A stretch of DNA of 64,000 bases from Sphingomonas sp. YR710 (GTDB lineage: Bacteria; Pseudomonadota; Alphaproteobacteria; Sphingomonadales; Sphingomonadaceae). The position numbers and the translations under genes were made by a program. The notes under the pieces are model-generated. The model worked only from the letters and a program-made list of their open reading frames with translations, did not search any database and was not told the origin of the DNA. Of this stretch, positions 47,225 to 56,065 are shown piece after piece (within the stretch, counting starts at the first letter, position 1; each line of letters opens with the position of its first letter). The stretch is from the NCBI RefSeq assembly GCF_900101455.1, contig NZ_FMZJ01000016.1, positions 33,963 to 97,962 on the forward strand, written 5' to 3'.

Positions 47225-47739
47225 TGCATTCTCAACCCGTCATCCCCGCGAAAGCGGGGACCCATAGGTCCGTAGCGCGAAGCAACGGCGCGAGGGCGTT
47301 GCCGGTCAAAGCTCGGATTCGGAGCCTCTGGGTCCCCGCTTTCGCGGGGATGACGATGATGTGCGCGTGGCCATTGCTCGCCGACTCGCTCATGCCGGCC
47401 GCACGCTACGCGAACGAGCAGCTTCCCGATCCGAAGCAGGAGGCCGAGGCGAGGGCGCTGATGTTCACCCTGCGCTGCCTCGTCTGCCAGGGCCAGTCGA
47501 TCGCAGATTCCGACGCCGAGATGGCGGGCGACATGCGCTCGCTGGTCCGCACCCGGATCGCGGCCGGCGAGAGGCCCGAGGCGATCCGCAAGTGGCTGAT
47601 CGAGCGCTATGGCGATTGGGTGAGCTTCAAGCCGCCGGTCGACCGGATGACATGGCCGCTCTGGGCGTTGCCGATCATCTTCCTCCTCTTCGGGCTGTGG
47701 CTCATGCGAGGGCGTTTCAAGCCGAGGAGCAAGCGCTGA
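47221..47739 (+). CDS. ccmH: Cytochrome c maturation protein CcmH, N-terminus disrupted by a repeat
   Basis: CcmH reduces the apocytochrome CxxCH motif. The redox site LRCLVCQGQS is near residue 83 (counted from 47221) and a C-terminal membrane helix (LWALPIIFLLFGLWLMRG) anchors it. The ATG at 47221 overlaps the ccmG stop as in other coupled ccm genes, but the next about 40 codons are a translated REP-type element rather than a signal peptide. Translation could restart at ATG 47350 (or 47356), giving MTMMCAWPLLADSLMP, which lacks a charged n-region and has only a very short hydrophobic core. Export may be impaired or rely on the altered N-terminus. Confidence 0.88.
   Translation: MMHSQPVIPAKAGTHRSVARSNGARALPVKARIRSLWVPAFAGMTMMCAWPLLADSLMPAARYANEQLPDPKQEAEARALMFTLRCLVCQGQSIADSDAEMAGDMRSLVRTRIAAGERPEAIRKWLIERYGDWVSFKPPVDRMTWPLWALPIIFLLFGLWLMRGRFKPRSKR
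47239..47354. repeat. REP-type inverted repeat inserted in the 5' end of ccmH
   Basis: 26-base ends gtcatccccgcgaaagcggg-gaccca and its exact reverse complement enclose about 64 bp. Each end is itself a hairpin. The insert keeps frame and encodes VIPAKAG...VPAFAGMT, the familiar translation of this class of bacterial palindrome. It is unrelated to the repeat at 5412. Confidence 0.88.
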
Positions 47740-48359
47740 TGGGCTGGCTGATCTTTATCGTGCTGGCATTGGCGACCGGCGGGGTGCTGTGGCGCTTCGG
47801 CCGCTTGCCCAAGGGAACGCTCGAACTGGTGGGTGCGGCCCTGTTCTTCGCGGTGGCGGGCTATGCCTGGCAAGGCAGCCCCGGCATGCCGGGCAAGCCG
47901 ACCCCGCCACCCGCCGATGCGCATGTGCCAGACAGCGAATTCGCGATCGAGCGGACCAAGCTGCTCGGCCAGTTCGGCCGCGACGCCGATATATTGGGCG
48001 CCGCCGATGCCTTTCACCGGCAGGGGCTCAACCTCTACGCGATCGGCCTGATCAAGGGGGCGCTGGAGCGCAACCCGAAGAGTGCCGATTTGTGGGTCGG
48101 CCTCGGCAATGCGATGGTGATCCATGGCAGCGGCATGATGTCGCCAGCGGCCCAGCTCGCCTTCGAACGGGCGGCGGCGATCGCCCCCGATCATCCCGGC
48201 CCGCCGTTCTTCATGGGGCTGGCTTATGCCCAGGCCGGCCAGCTCGATCGCGCGGAGCAAATCTGGCGCGGCCTGCTCGATCGCAGCCCCAAGGATGCGC
48301 CGTGGCGTACCGATGTCGAGCAACGGCTCGCCGAAATCGAGCAGATGAAGGGGCAGTAG
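47739..48359 (+). CDS. TPR-containing cytochrome c biogenesis protein (CcmI/CycH-like)
   Basis: 206-residue protein with two N-terminal membrane helices (residues 2-20 and 28-45) and a periplasmic tetratricopeptide region (ALERNPKSADLWVGLGNAM, then HPGPPFFMGLAYAQAGQLDRA). It is shorter than E. coli-type CcmI and resembles the C-terminal apocytochrome-binding part. The start shares a base with the ccmH stop (TGATG). It closes the ccm operon. Confidence 0.85.
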   Translation: MGWLIFIVLALATGGVLWRFGRLPKGTLELVGAALFFAVAGYAWQGSPGMPGKPTPPPADAHVPDSEFAIERTKLLGQFGRDADILGAADAFHRQGLNLYAIGLIKGALERNPKSADLWVGLGNAMVIHGSGMMSPAAQLAFERAAAIAPDHPGPPFFMGLAYAQAGQLDRAEQIWRGLLDRSPKDAPWRTDVEQRLAEIEQMKGQ

Positions 48360-48425
48360 CACGGGTCGGGCCGTTGATTGCCTGGCGGCCTCTTTGCGCC
48401 GGTCGATTCATGCTATGCATTGATC

Positions 48426-48902
48426 ATGTCCCGTACCGCTCCGCTGCCTGCCATCCTCTTCGTCTGCCTCGGCAACATCTGCCGTTCGCCGCTGGCGGAG
48501 GCGGCTTTGCGAGCGCGGGCGGTTGCGGCAGGGCTTGAACTCGATATCGATTCCGCCGGGACCGGCGACTGGCACGTCGGCGAACCGCCGGACCGGCGCG
48601 CCCGTGCGACCGCGCGCCGCCACGGGATCGACATCAGCGGTTATCGCGGCCGACAGGTTCAGGCCGAGGATTTTCGGCGCTTCAGCCATATCTTCGCGCT
48701 CGATCACACCAACCTGTCCAACCTCCGGCGGCTCGCGCCGGCCGATGCGACGGCGCGGCTGGGGTTGCTGCTCGACATGGTCGATGGACTGGCGGGGCAG
48801 GCCGTCGCAGATCCTTATTATGGCGGCGAAGATGGCTTCGAGATCACCTGGCAGCAAGTCGATGCCGCGGCGGCGGCTATTATTGACGAACTGTACCGAT
48901 GA
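48426..48902 (+). CDS. Low-molecular-weight protein-tyrosine phosphatase
   Basis: 158-residue phosphatase. The P-loop CLGNICRSPL (Cys nucleophile, Arg) is near residue 14, and the general-acid loop VADPYYGG near 126. The ATG at 48426 starts 9 residues before the P-loop strand. Such enzymes can oppose tyrosine kinases such as the one in the EPS locus, but it is 20 kb away and linkage is conjecture. Its stop overlaps the following fragment. Confidence 0.93.
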   Translation: MSRTAPLPAILFVCLGNICRSPLAEAALRARAVAAGLELDIDSAGTGDWHVGEPPDRRARATARRHGIDISGYRGRQVQAEDFRRFSHIFALDHTNLSNLRRLAPADATARLGLLLDMVDGLAGQAVADPYYGGEDGFEITWQQVDAAAAAIIDELYR

Positions 48903-49102
48903 TGCCGATCGCCGATCGGGTCGCGATGCTGACGCTGTTCGATCATCCGCCGCCGGATTTCTTCGAAGCGTTGGGGCTCGAGGCTGGCTGGCGCGAACGG
49001 CAGCCGATCTACCGGCTGTGGCCGCTGCTCGTGCATCTGCGGCTGTTCGGCAGCGGCTATGCCGGATCGGTGTCAGGCGCGCTGCGATCGCTGGGCGTTT
49101 GA
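48899..49102 (+). pseudogene. C-terminal stump of a fructosamine-kinase-family gene
   Basis: 67 residues that match only the end of fructosamine/ketosamine-3-kinase proteins: AMLTLFDHPPPDFFEA, then WRERQPIYRLWPLLVHLRLF and GSGYAGSV. The full protein is about 260-290 residues, so the ATP-binding and catalytic parts are gone. It begins ATGATG across the phosphatase stop, as if a deletion had joined the phosphatase 3' end to the kinase tail. It may still be translated as a small protein. The similarity is recognised by eye. Confidence 0.65.
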
Positions 49103-49197
49103 TCGGAGCGGCATGACGGTTTGGTGAATAAGGCTGTTGGCCTTGCGGGCGGCGCTGCTATCGTTTCCGGCGATAATGATCATGAGGGAGATGCACG

Positions 49198-49566
49198 ATG
49201 ATCAGCTACATTACCGTCGGTTCCAGTGACTTCGCGAAGTCGGTGCCCTTTTTCACCGAGCTGCTGGCGACCCAGGGGGTCAGCAAGATGTTCGACAATC
49301 CGAAGGGCGGTGCGGGGTTCGCGAAGGATGGCAAGCTGGTGCTGGGGGTGGTCAAGCCGTTCAACGGTGAAGCTGCCACGGTGGGTAACGGTACGATGAT
49401 CGCGCTCGATATGCCCAGCCGCGAGGCGGTCGATGCGTTCCATGCGAAGGCGCTGGAACTGGGCGGATCGGACGAAGGCGCGCCAGGCGAGCGTGGGCCC
49501 GGCTATTACATGGCGTATTTTCGTGACCCGGATGGCAACAAATTCTGCGCCTGCAAGCTGGGATAG
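49198..49566 (+). CDS. VOC-family (glyoxalase/bleomycin-resistance-like) protein
   Basis: 122-residue single-domain vicinal-oxygen-chelate protein of two beta-alpha-beta-beta-beta units, beginning ITVGSSDFAKSVPFF and ending YFRDPDGNKFCACKLG, the usual VOC C-terminal DPDGN strand. Members act as glyoxalases, dioxygenases or binding proteins; this one's substrate is unknown. A ggga site precedes the ATG. A strong terminator follows. Confidence 0.88.
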   Translation: MISYITVGSSDFAKSVPFFTELLATQGVSKMFDNPKGGAGFAKDGKLVLGVVKPFNGEAATVGNGTMIALDMPSREAVDAFHAKALELGGSDEGAPGERGPGYYMAYFRDPDGNKFCACKLG

Positions 49567-49577
49567 AATTTCGATAG

Positions 49578-49613
49578 CCCGCAGGCGTCAATTTGCGGAA
49601 TGACGCCTGCGGG
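49578..49613. terminator. Strong bidirectional terminator
   Basis: Thirteen-base arms cccgcaggcgtca and tgacgcctgcggg pair perfectly; the plus side continues attttaa. It lies between the convergent VOC and alanine dehydrogenase genes. Confidence 0.85.
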
Positions 49614-49636
49614 ATTTTAAGCGGCTCCAGCCGGAT

Positions 49637-50731
49637 TTAGTTCAGGGGCAGTCCCAGCGCTTCCGCCACCGCGCGATGCCGGATCTTGCCGCCCGACACG
49701 TTCAGGCCCGCCGCCAGATGCGGATCGGCTGCCATCGCCGCCTCGGCACCCATATTCGCCAGCCGCAAAGCGAACGGCAGGGTCGCGTTGTTTAGCGCGA
49801 AGGCGGAGGTGCGCGCGACAGCGCCGGGCATGTTCGCAACGCAATAATGGATCACGCCTTCCTCGACGAAGACGGGATCGTCGTGCGTCGTCGCGTGCGA
49901 CGTTTCGAAACAACCGCCCTGATCGATCGCGATATCGACGATCACCGAGCCGCGCTTCATCGTCCTGAGCATTTCGCGGGTGACGAGCTTGGGCGCGGCG
50001 GCGCCCGGCACCAGCACTGCGCCGATCACCAGATGGGCCTTGGATACGGCGGCGGCGATCGCGGCCTTGCTGGCATAGGCCGTCTTGATCTGGCTCGAAA
50101 AGAACATGTCGAGTTCGGCGAGCCGATCATTGCTGATATCGTAGATCGTGACGTCGGCGCGCATGCCGACCGCCATCTGGGCGGCGTTGACGCCGGCGAT
50201 GCCGCCGCCGAGGATCGCAACCCGTGCAGGCGCCACGCCGGGTACGCCGCCCAGGAGCACCCCGCGCCCGCCCTGTTCCTTTTCGAGATAATGCGCGCCC
50301 ACCTGAATCGACATGCGACCGGCGACTTCGGACATCGGCTTGAGCAGGGGCAGCGAGCGATTTGGCGAGGTTACGGTTTCATAGGCGATGCAGGTCGCGC
50401 CCGATTGCATCAGCCCCTCCGCCTGCGGCTTGTCGGCCGCGAGGTGAAGATATGTGAACAGCAGGTGGCGGGGCTCGAGCAAGGCGATTTCGGACGGCTG
50501 CGGTTCCTTCACCTTCACGATCATGTCGGCACTGGCAAAGACGGCGGGGGCATCCGGCAGGATCGTTGCGCCCGCATCGACATAGTCCTGATCGTCGAAA
50601 TCGATACCCGATCCGGCCTGTGTCTGGACGAAGACCTGATGGCCGGCGGCCGCCAGCTCGGCGACCGAGGCTGGAGTCAGCCCCACACGATATTCGTGAT
50701 TCTTGATCTCCTTCGGAACGCCGACTCGCAT
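49637..50731 (-). CDS. ald: Alanine dehydrogenase
   Basis: 364-residue NAD-dependent enzyme interconverting L-alanine and pyruvate plus ammonia. N-terminus MRVGVPKEIKNHEYRVGLTP, the substrate His/Lys region VKVKEPQPSE near 72, and the NAD loop ILGGGIAGVNAAQMA near 172 are characteristic. It is divergent from an Lrp-type regulator with palindromes between the starts, a typical arrangement in which alanine or another amino acid induces ald. Confidence 0.95.
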   Translation of the reverse strand: MRVGVPKEIKNHEYRVGLTPASVAELAAAGHQVFVQTQAGSGIDFDDQDYVDAGATILPDAPAVFASADMIVKVKEPQPSEIALLEPRHLLFTYLHLAADKPQAEGLMQSGATCIAYETVTSPNRSLPLLKPMSEVAGRMSIQVGAHYLEKEQGGRGVLLGGVPGVAPARVAILGGGIAGVNAAQMAVGMRADVTIYDISNDRLAELDMFFSSQIKTAYASKAAIAAAVSKAHLVIGAVLVPGAAAPKLVTREMLRTMKRGSVIVDIAIDQGGCFETSHATTHDDPVFVEEGVIHYCVANMPGAVARTSAFALNNATLPFALRLANMGAEAAMAADPHLAAGLNVSGGKIRHRAVAEALGLPLN

Positions 50732-50817
50732 GATGAACTTCCTCAAATTCTGTACCGGGAGAATAACATCCGGGAGGCGTCGGAAGTTCGCAAAGATGTG
50801 TTCCACGAAGGCTGTTA

Positions 50818-50856
50818 TTGCAAGAATCTTGTGCAAAAGTTGATATATTGCAATAT
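50818..50856. promoter_or_regulatory. Palindromic sites between ald and the Lrp-type gene
   Basis: Two AT-rich symmetrical sites: ttgca-n9-tgcaa (50818-50836) and the perfect 12-base palindrome atattgcaatat (50845-50856), the latter nine bases before the regulator's start. Both contain ttgca/tgcaa half-sites, fitting Lrp/AsnC-type operators used for autoregulation and ald control. Confidence 0.6.
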
Positions 50857-50864
50857 TATCCTGT

Positions 50865-51305
50865 ATGGACCCGATTGACCGCAAAATTTTGAGCGAACTT
50901 CGCCGTGATTCGAGTGTTACCGGCGAACAGCTCGGGGCGCGGGTGGGGCTGTCGCCCTCGGCGGCCCATCGCAGGGTCAAGGCATTGGAAGAGGCGCGGC
51001 TGATATTGGGCTATCGGGCGCGATTGTCGGCCGCCGCGCAAGGCAATCCATCGACGGTGTTCGTCTCGGTCACCCTGATCGATCAGCGGCAGGCGACGAT
51101 GATGGCGTTCGAGGCGGCCCTGGCCCGGACGGCACAGGTGGCGGAGGCCCATCTGATGAGCGGTGAATCCGATTATCTGATCAAGGTATTGGTGCGGGAC
51201 GACGACAGTTACGAACGGGTCCATCGCGAAATCCTGTCGGCGCTGCCGGGGGTACACCGATTGGTAACCCAATTTACGATACGAACTCTGGCGGCGGGTG
51301 ATTGA
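50865..51305 (+). CDS. Lrp/AsnC-family transcriptional regulator
   Basis: 146-residue regulator. N-terminal helix-turn-helix (DRKILSELRRDSSVTGEQLGARVGLSPSAAHRRVKALEE region) and a C-terminal RAM ligand domain (FVSVTLIDQ..., HLMSGESDYLIKVLVRD). Its divergent position to ald points to alanine-responsive control of that gene. The ATG at 50865 directly precedes the HTH. Confidence 0.93.
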   Translation: MDPIDRKILSELRRDSSVTGEQLGARVGLSPSAAHRRVKALEEARLILGYRARLSAAAQGNPSTVFVSVTLIDQRQATMMAFEAALARTAQVAEAHLMSGESDYLIKVLVRDDDSYERVHREILSALPGVHRLVTQFTIRTLAAGD

Positions 51306-51451
51306 TCGCAAGCTTGTACGTTTCGCTGAAATAAGGGCGGTTGTTCGTTGCGGCGCTGCGGAACTAATGCTAGCGCCCGCCGCTATGTCGCCGGTTGGGG
51401 AAGCTGGCGCCAAGGAACACATATGGCGGGTATGGCGAAGTCCATCGCGCG

Positions 51452-53398
51452 ATGAGCGGCGATAGTAACATGAAAGAGGCGCCCGATGCGGCGGCCGGGC
51501 GCAGCGCGGTCGTGCCTTATTCGCATGTCCATGGCAGCATGCCACAGCTTGTGGTTGGTGCGGTGGGCATCGTGTTCGGTGATATCGGCACCAGCCCGCT
51601 TTACGCATTTCGGGAAACCTTTGCCGGCCATCACCCGCTGGTGCCCGATCAGCTCCATATTCTGGGCGTATTGAGCCTAATTTTCTGGTCGATGATGCTG
51701 GTCGTCACGATCAAATATGTCGCGATCATCATGCGCGCCGACAATAAGGGAGAAGGCGGCAGCCTGGCGCTGCTGGCGCTGATCAATCGAAAATCTGAAG
51801 GCAAGCGCTGGACGAAGGGCATCGTCCTGCTCGGCGTGTTCGCGACGGCGCTCTTCTATGGTGACAGCATGATCACGCCGGCCATTTCGGTGCTGTCGGC
51901 GGTCGAGGGGCTGACCACCGTCGAGGCCGGATTCCAGCCGCTCGTGCTGCCGATCGCGGTCGGCATCCTGATTGTCCTGTTCGTGATTCAGGCGCGGGGC
52001 ACGGCTAAGGTCGGGCTGTTGTTCGGCCCGATCATGCTAGTCTATTTCGCGGTGCTTGCGGTGCTGGGCGTCGTCCATATCGTCGGCAACCCCTATGTGC
52101 TGATCGCGCTCAATCCCTGGTATGCGTTGCAATTCTTCCTGGCCGAAGGGCGCATGGCGTTTCTGGCGATGGGATCGGTGGTATTGGCGGTGACGGGAGC
52201 AGAGGCGCTCTACGCCGATATGGGCCATTTCGGGCGCAAGCCGATCTCGATTTCCTGGCTGTTCTTCGTCCTGCCGGCGCTGATGCTCAATTATCTGGGG
52301 CAGGGCGCGATGATACTGTCGCAGGACATGGCGACCGCCATGCACACGATTCATAACCCCTTCTTCCTGCTGGCACCCGCCAGTCTGCGGCTGCCGCTCG
52401 TCATCCTTGCGACGATGGCGACGGTGATCGCCAGCCAGGCGGTGATCTCGGGCGCATTTTCGGTCACGCAGCAGGCCATCCAGCTCGGTTTCATCCCGCG
52501 TCTGCGCATCAATCATACCAGCGCCGGCGCCATCGGGCAGATTTACATCCCCACGATCAACTGGGCGTTGATGGTGATGGTGATCCTGCTGGTGGTTTCG
52601 TTTCGTTCGTCGACCAACCTGGCTGCGGCTTATGGCATCGCGGTTACCGGTGCGATGGCGATCGACACCTGCCTGCTGGCGGTGGTGCTCGTCCATTTGT
52701 GGCGCTGGAACAAGCTGCTGGCCGGCGCGCTGATCGCCATATTCGGCCTCGTCGATCTCGCTTATTTCGGTGCTAATCTCACCAAGGTGCCCGATGGCGG
52801 ATGGTTCCCGCTGCTTGTGGGCTTCATCGCCTTCACCCTGCTGACGACCTGGGCACGGGGTCGCGCGTTGATGATCGATCGCATGCGCGAGGTGGCCATG
52901 CCGGTGAAGGTGTTTGTGCAGTCGGCCGTCGGTTCCGCGACCCGCGTGCCCGGCACCGCCGTGTTCATGACGTCGACGGCGGAGGGCGTGCCGCATGCGC
53001 TGCTCCACAATCTGAAGCACAACAAGGTGCTCCACGAACGCGTCATCCTGCTCACCGTCCGGATTGCCGACATGCCCTATGTCGCCGAGGAAAATAGGAT
53101 GGACTTCGATGATCTGGGGCAAGGCTTCTACCGCCTGATCATCCATTATGGCTTCATGGAAGATCCCGATGTGCCGGCGGTGCTCGCCCGTACCAAGAAA
53201 TGCGGGGCGGACTTCCGGATGATGGACACCAGCTTCTTCCTGGCCCGGCAGACCTTGTTGCCGTCATCGCGGCCGGGCATGGCAATCTGGCGCGAAAAGC
53301 TCTTTGCCTGGATGCTGCGCAACGCGGAAAGTGCGATGGAGTTTTTCAAGTTGCCGACCAACCGGGTGGTCGAGCTCGGCAGTCAGGTCGAGATCTGA
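51452..53398 (+). CDS. kup: Potassium transporter Kup
   Basis: 648-residue KUP/HAK/KT-family potassium-proton symporter. The signature [17 protein letters not shown] near residue 45 is diagnostic, followed by 11-12 membrane helices and a C-terminal cytoplasmic domain (from about residue 480). The ATG at 51452 was chosen over an upstream ATG at 51395, which encodes unrelated sequence. Confidence 0.96.
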   Translation: MSGDSNMKEAPDAAAGRSAVVPYSHVHGSMPQLVVGAVGIVFGDIGTSPLYAFRETFAGHHPLVPDQLHILGVLSLIFWSMMLVVTIKYVAIIMRADNKGEGGSLALLALINRKSEGKRWTKGIVLLGVFATALFYGDSMITPAISVLSAVEGLTTVEAGFQPLVLPIAVGILIVLFVIQARGTAKVGLLFGPIMLVYFAVLAVLGVVHIVGNPYVLIALNPWYALQFFLAEGRMAFLAMGSVVLAVTGAEALYADMGHFGRKPISISWLFFVLPALMLNYLGQGAMILSQDMATAMHTIHNPFFLLAPASLRLPLVILATMATVIASQAVISGAFSVTQQAIQLGFIPRLRINHTSAGAIGQIYIPTINWALMVMVILLVVSFRSSTNLAAAYGIAVTGAMAIDTCLLAVVLVHLWRWNKLLAGALIAIFGLVDLAYFGANLTKVPDGGWFPLLVGFIAFTLLTTWARGRALMIDRMREVAMPVKVFVQSAVGSATRVPGTAVFMTSTAEGVPHALLHNLKHNKVLHERVILLTVRIADMPYVAEENRMDFDDLGQGFYRLIIHYGFMEDPDVPAVLARTKKCGADFRMMDTSFFLARQTLLPSSRPGMAIWREKLFAWMLRNAESAMEFFKLPTNRVVELGSQVEI

Positions 53399-53925
53399 CG
53401 GTCGCTGCACCGATCATCGTTGCCGCCATATTGGGCCCGGCCGATTTCGCCTGGCTCGATGCGCAGCGAACGGCGCATTTTCCGGCTGACCGCAATGTCT
53501 TGCCGGCCCATCTGACGCTGTTCCATCACCTGCCGCCATCGGCCTGCGACGAACTGCTGCGGCTGCTGAAAGGCGAGGTGCGCGGCATGGCGCCGGTTGC
53601 GCGGATCACCGGACTGATCTCACTGGGGCGCGGCGTGGCCTATCTGGTGGCTAGCGATGGCCTGGAGGTCATTCGCGACCGGATCGCCGCTGCCCTGAAA
53701 GGGCAGCTCACGCCGCAGGACAATGCCCCCTGGCGCCCGCACGTAACGATTCAGAACAAGGTCCCGCTTCATGATGCCCGCGCGCTGCGCGAGGCGCTGG
53801 CGCCGGACTTTCGGCGGAGACCGCTGACGATCGCCGGTCTCGCCGCATTCTATTATCGTGACGGCCTGTGGGAACCGATTGCGGACTATCGCTTCAATCG
53901 ATCTGTCCGATCCCCTCGCAACTGA
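53395..53925 (+). CDS. 2'-5' RNA ligase / LigT-like phosphoesterase family protein
   Basis: About 176-residue two-histidine phosphoesterase. The paired HxTx motifs are HLTLFHHLP near residue 40 and HVTIQNKV near 117. These enzymes act on 2',3'-cyclic phosphates or 2'-5' linkages in RNA ends. No ATG or GTG lies between the kup stop and the domain; the coordinates use a CTG that overlaps the kup stop (CTGA), and a TTG at 53429 is an alternative. The 3' end overlaps the convergent DUF3775 gene by 32 bp. Confidence 0.75.
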   Translation: MTVAAPIIVAAILGPADFAWLDAQRTAHFPADRNVLPAHLTLFHHLPPSACDELLRLLKGEVRGMAPVARITGLISLGRGVAYLVASDGLEVIRDRIAAALKGQLTPQDNAPWRPHVTIQNKVPLHDARALREALAPDFRRRPLTIAGLAAFYYRDGLWEPIADYRFNRSVRSPRN

Positions 53926-54301
53926 GATCGAAGGCCGCGAGGCCGGCGTCGAGATAGCCGGCGAGCAACGGCATTTCCTGCAGCTCGTCGATCACCGCCT
54001 GGCGGTCATCCTCGTTCGCGGCCTCCAACGCCTCGTCCCATTCGCTGGCATCGAACGTGCCGCGACCGATCAATGCCAGCGCATAGATGTCGGCAAGCTC
54101 GTCGTCGCCAAGATCTTCGAGGAGGGCCGCAATTTCCTCCTCGATCGCCTCATTCGCCTCATCCTCCAGCACCGCATAAGGATCGTCGGTATCGGTGGGA
54201 TCGGGTTCGCCATCGGCCTCGATCGCGGGCACCTGCGCTTCCATTTCGCGGGAGCGCACGATCAGGCGACAGATTGTATCAAGGGAGACCGTCAGTTCCA
54301 T
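53894..54301 (-). CDS. DUF3775 domain protein
   Basis: 135-residue very acidic protein. It begins MELTVSLDTICRLIVRSREME, the usual DUF3775 N-terminus, and has a long Asp/Glu-rich helical middle (EDEANEAIEEEIAALLEDLG). Function unknown. The ATG at 54301 fits the family; an in-frame ATG at 54349 adds 16 residues. Confidence 0.82.
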   Translation of the reverse strand: MELTVSLDTICRLIVRSREMEAQVPAIEADGEPDPTDTDDPYAVLEDEANEAIEEEIAALLEDLGDDELADIYALALIGRGTFDASEWDEALEAANEDDRQAVIDELQEMPLLAGYLDAGLAAFDLSCEGIGQID

Positions 54302-54379
54302 GCTTGCGATCCTTTGTCCCAGACTATCATGCGGGATTCTGGCTGCCAACGTGGCGAATGGCGCGACGGTTCCCCCGGA

Positions 54380-55609
54380 TCAGGCCGGTATCAGCGATTT
54401 CAGCGCAACCTCCGGATTGGCCAGATCGTCGGCTGAAGGCGCCAGCTTGCCGGTGACGAGCGCGCGACCCTGAACATAATCCTTGGTGGCATTGACGCAA
54501 TCGAGGGCCAGGACCTGCCCGTCACGCAGATAGATGACCGAAAAGCTGCGGGTCGCGGGATCGCCGCGCACGATCGCCGTATCGAAGCCGATCGACAGGC
54601 CCACGGTCTGCAGCCGCAGATCATATTGATTCGACCAGAACCAGGGCACGGCATGATAAGGGGCGGGATTTCCGGTGATCGCCTTGGCCACCACCGTCGC
54701 TTGATCATTGGCGTTCTGCACCGATTCGAGCCGGATGCGCGCGCCATCGGCAAAGGCATTGGCATGCATTGCGCAATCGCCGATCGCATAGACATCGGGC
54801 AAGGTTGTACGGCAGAACTCGTCGACGTCGACGCCGTTGCCGCCCGCTGCACCGGCCGCGATCAGCGGCTCGACCGCCGGTATGATGCCGATGCCGACGA
54901 TCACCATATCGGCAGGGAGAATCGTGCCGTCGTGCATGCGCACGCCGGTGACGCGGCCATTCTCGCCGACAATGCAATCGACCTTCGCACCCAGTTGGAT
55001 TTCGACACCATGGGCACGATGTTCCGCCTCGTAGAAGCGCGACAGCGGCTCGCCGGCCACCCGCGCCAGCACCCGGTCCATCGCTTCGAGCACGGTCACA
55101 TGCTTGCCGAACTTTGAGAGCACGGCGGCTGCTTCCAGCCCGATATAGCCGCCACCGATCACGACGACCCGGTTCGTCGTCGCGAGTTCGCCGAGCATCC
55201 GATCGGCATCGGCGCGGGTGCGCACGCCGTGAACGCCCGTGAGCTCCGCGCCGCCGCATATGAGCTGGCGGGGGCTGCCACCGGTCGCCCAGACGAGAAT
55301 CCCATAATCGATGGTCGATCCGTCGCCGAGCGTTACGCTATGGCTTGCGGGATCGACCGATACGACGCGGCGGCTCAACAGCAGGTCGATGTTCCGCTCC
55401 GCCCAGAACTTTTCCGGGCGAATCAATATGCGGTCAAAGCTCTTCTCGCCGGAGAAATATTCCTTCGAGAGCGGGGGGCGCTCATAAGGCGGATCGGGTT
55501 CGTCGCCGAGCAGTGCAACCGAGCCTTCGAACTTGCTCTGGCGCAACGATATCGCGACCTGCGCACCGCCATGCCCCGCACCGACAATAAGGACGTCATA
55601 CCGCGCCAA
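54380..55609 (-). CDS. FAD-dependent NAD(P)H:ferredoxin reductase-type oxidoreductase
   Basis: 409-residue flavoprotein of the ferredoxin/rubredoxin/putidaredoxin reductase family. FAD-binding [11 protein letters not shown] near residue 9, [12 protein letters not shown] near 40, NAD-binding [13 protein letters not shown] near 148 and the second FAD motif [10 protein letters not shown] near 275. It should pass electrons from NADH to a [2Fe-2S] ferredoxin for a monooxygenase, but neither partner is adjacent. Confidence 0.92.
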   Translation of the reverse strand: MARYDVLIVGAGHGGAQVAISLRQSKFEGSVALLGDEPDPPYERPPLSKEYFSGEKSFDRILIRPEKFWAERNIDLLLSRRVVSVDPASHSVTLGDGSTIDYGILVWATGGSPRQLICGGAELTGVHGVRTRADADRMLGELATTNRVVVIGGGYIGLEAAAVLSKFGKHVTVLEAMDRVLARVAGEPLSRFYEAEHRAHGVEIQLGAKVDCIVGENGRVTGVRMHDGTILPADMVIVGIGIIPAVEPLIAAGAAGGNGVDVDEFCRTTLPDVYAIGDCAMHANAFADGARIRLESVQNANDQATVVAKAITGNPAPYHAVPWFWSNQYDLRLQTVGLSIGFDTAIVRGDPATRSFSVIYLRDGQVLALDCVNATKDYVQGRALVTGKLAPSADDLANPEVALKSLIPA

Positions 55610-55739
55610 TTCCGAATCTCCCCAGCCATTTCTTTCGAGTCGAGGGCTCTCTATCGGCTCCTGCCGATTTGTACCAGTTGACCGAGATCAAAGCCCTGCC
55701 TATAGGCCGCCTCCACCGCTTCGGCGGGCTCCTTGATGG

Positions 55740-55816
55740 GGCGGAGTAGCTCAGCTGGTTAGAGCAGCGGAATCATAATCCGCGTGTCGGGGGTTCAAGT
55801 CCCTCCTCCGCTACCA
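55740..55816 (+). tRNA. tRNA-Met (CAT), probable elongator; island boundary
   Basis: Full cloverleaf: acceptor ggcggag with ctccgct (first pair G-T), D-arm gctc/gagc, anticodon stem gcgga/tccgc with CAT in loop ctcat-like atcataa, T-arm ggggg-ttcaagt-ccctc, encoded CCA. CAT could also be the lysidine-modified tRNA-Ile, but the anticodon arm resembles elongator Met. Everything to its right differs in style from the chromosome, so its 3' end is a likely integration site; no second copy is in the window. Confidence 0.92.
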
Positions 55817-56006
55817 AGGTTTTCCAAGGGAAATCATGTAGTTAATCGGCGTTCGGTCGCGCCGCGGGCGTGCGGCGCCTATTATCCTAGATTCTCCGGT
55901 TTTATTGGGGTTTGTCCCGCTTTATCCGCGTGTCGCGGGAACTCGACGCAGCACAGATGCAGCAAATGTTCCTTCTTTGTCCTGCTGAGAATCGTACGCA
56001 GATCCG
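55817..56006. other. Non-coding stretch after tRNA-Met
   Basis: About 190 bp with no convincing gene on either strand. It lies between the tRNA CCA end and the terminator of the minus-strand operon and probably belongs to the inserted element. No integrase gene or att duplication is visible here. Confidence 0.4.
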
Positions 56007-56035
56007 AAAAAGGGCGGAGCATCGCTGCCCCGCCC
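56007..56035 (-). terminator. Rho-independent terminator of the phage-type operon
   Basis: On the minus strand a GGGCGG/CCGCCC stem, with an inner GCA/TGC stem, is followed by five T. It lies 31 bp after the stop of the gene ending at 56066. Confidence 0.8.
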
Positions 56036-56065
56036 CGTCGTACGGTGGTTTTCACGACTGCTGTG

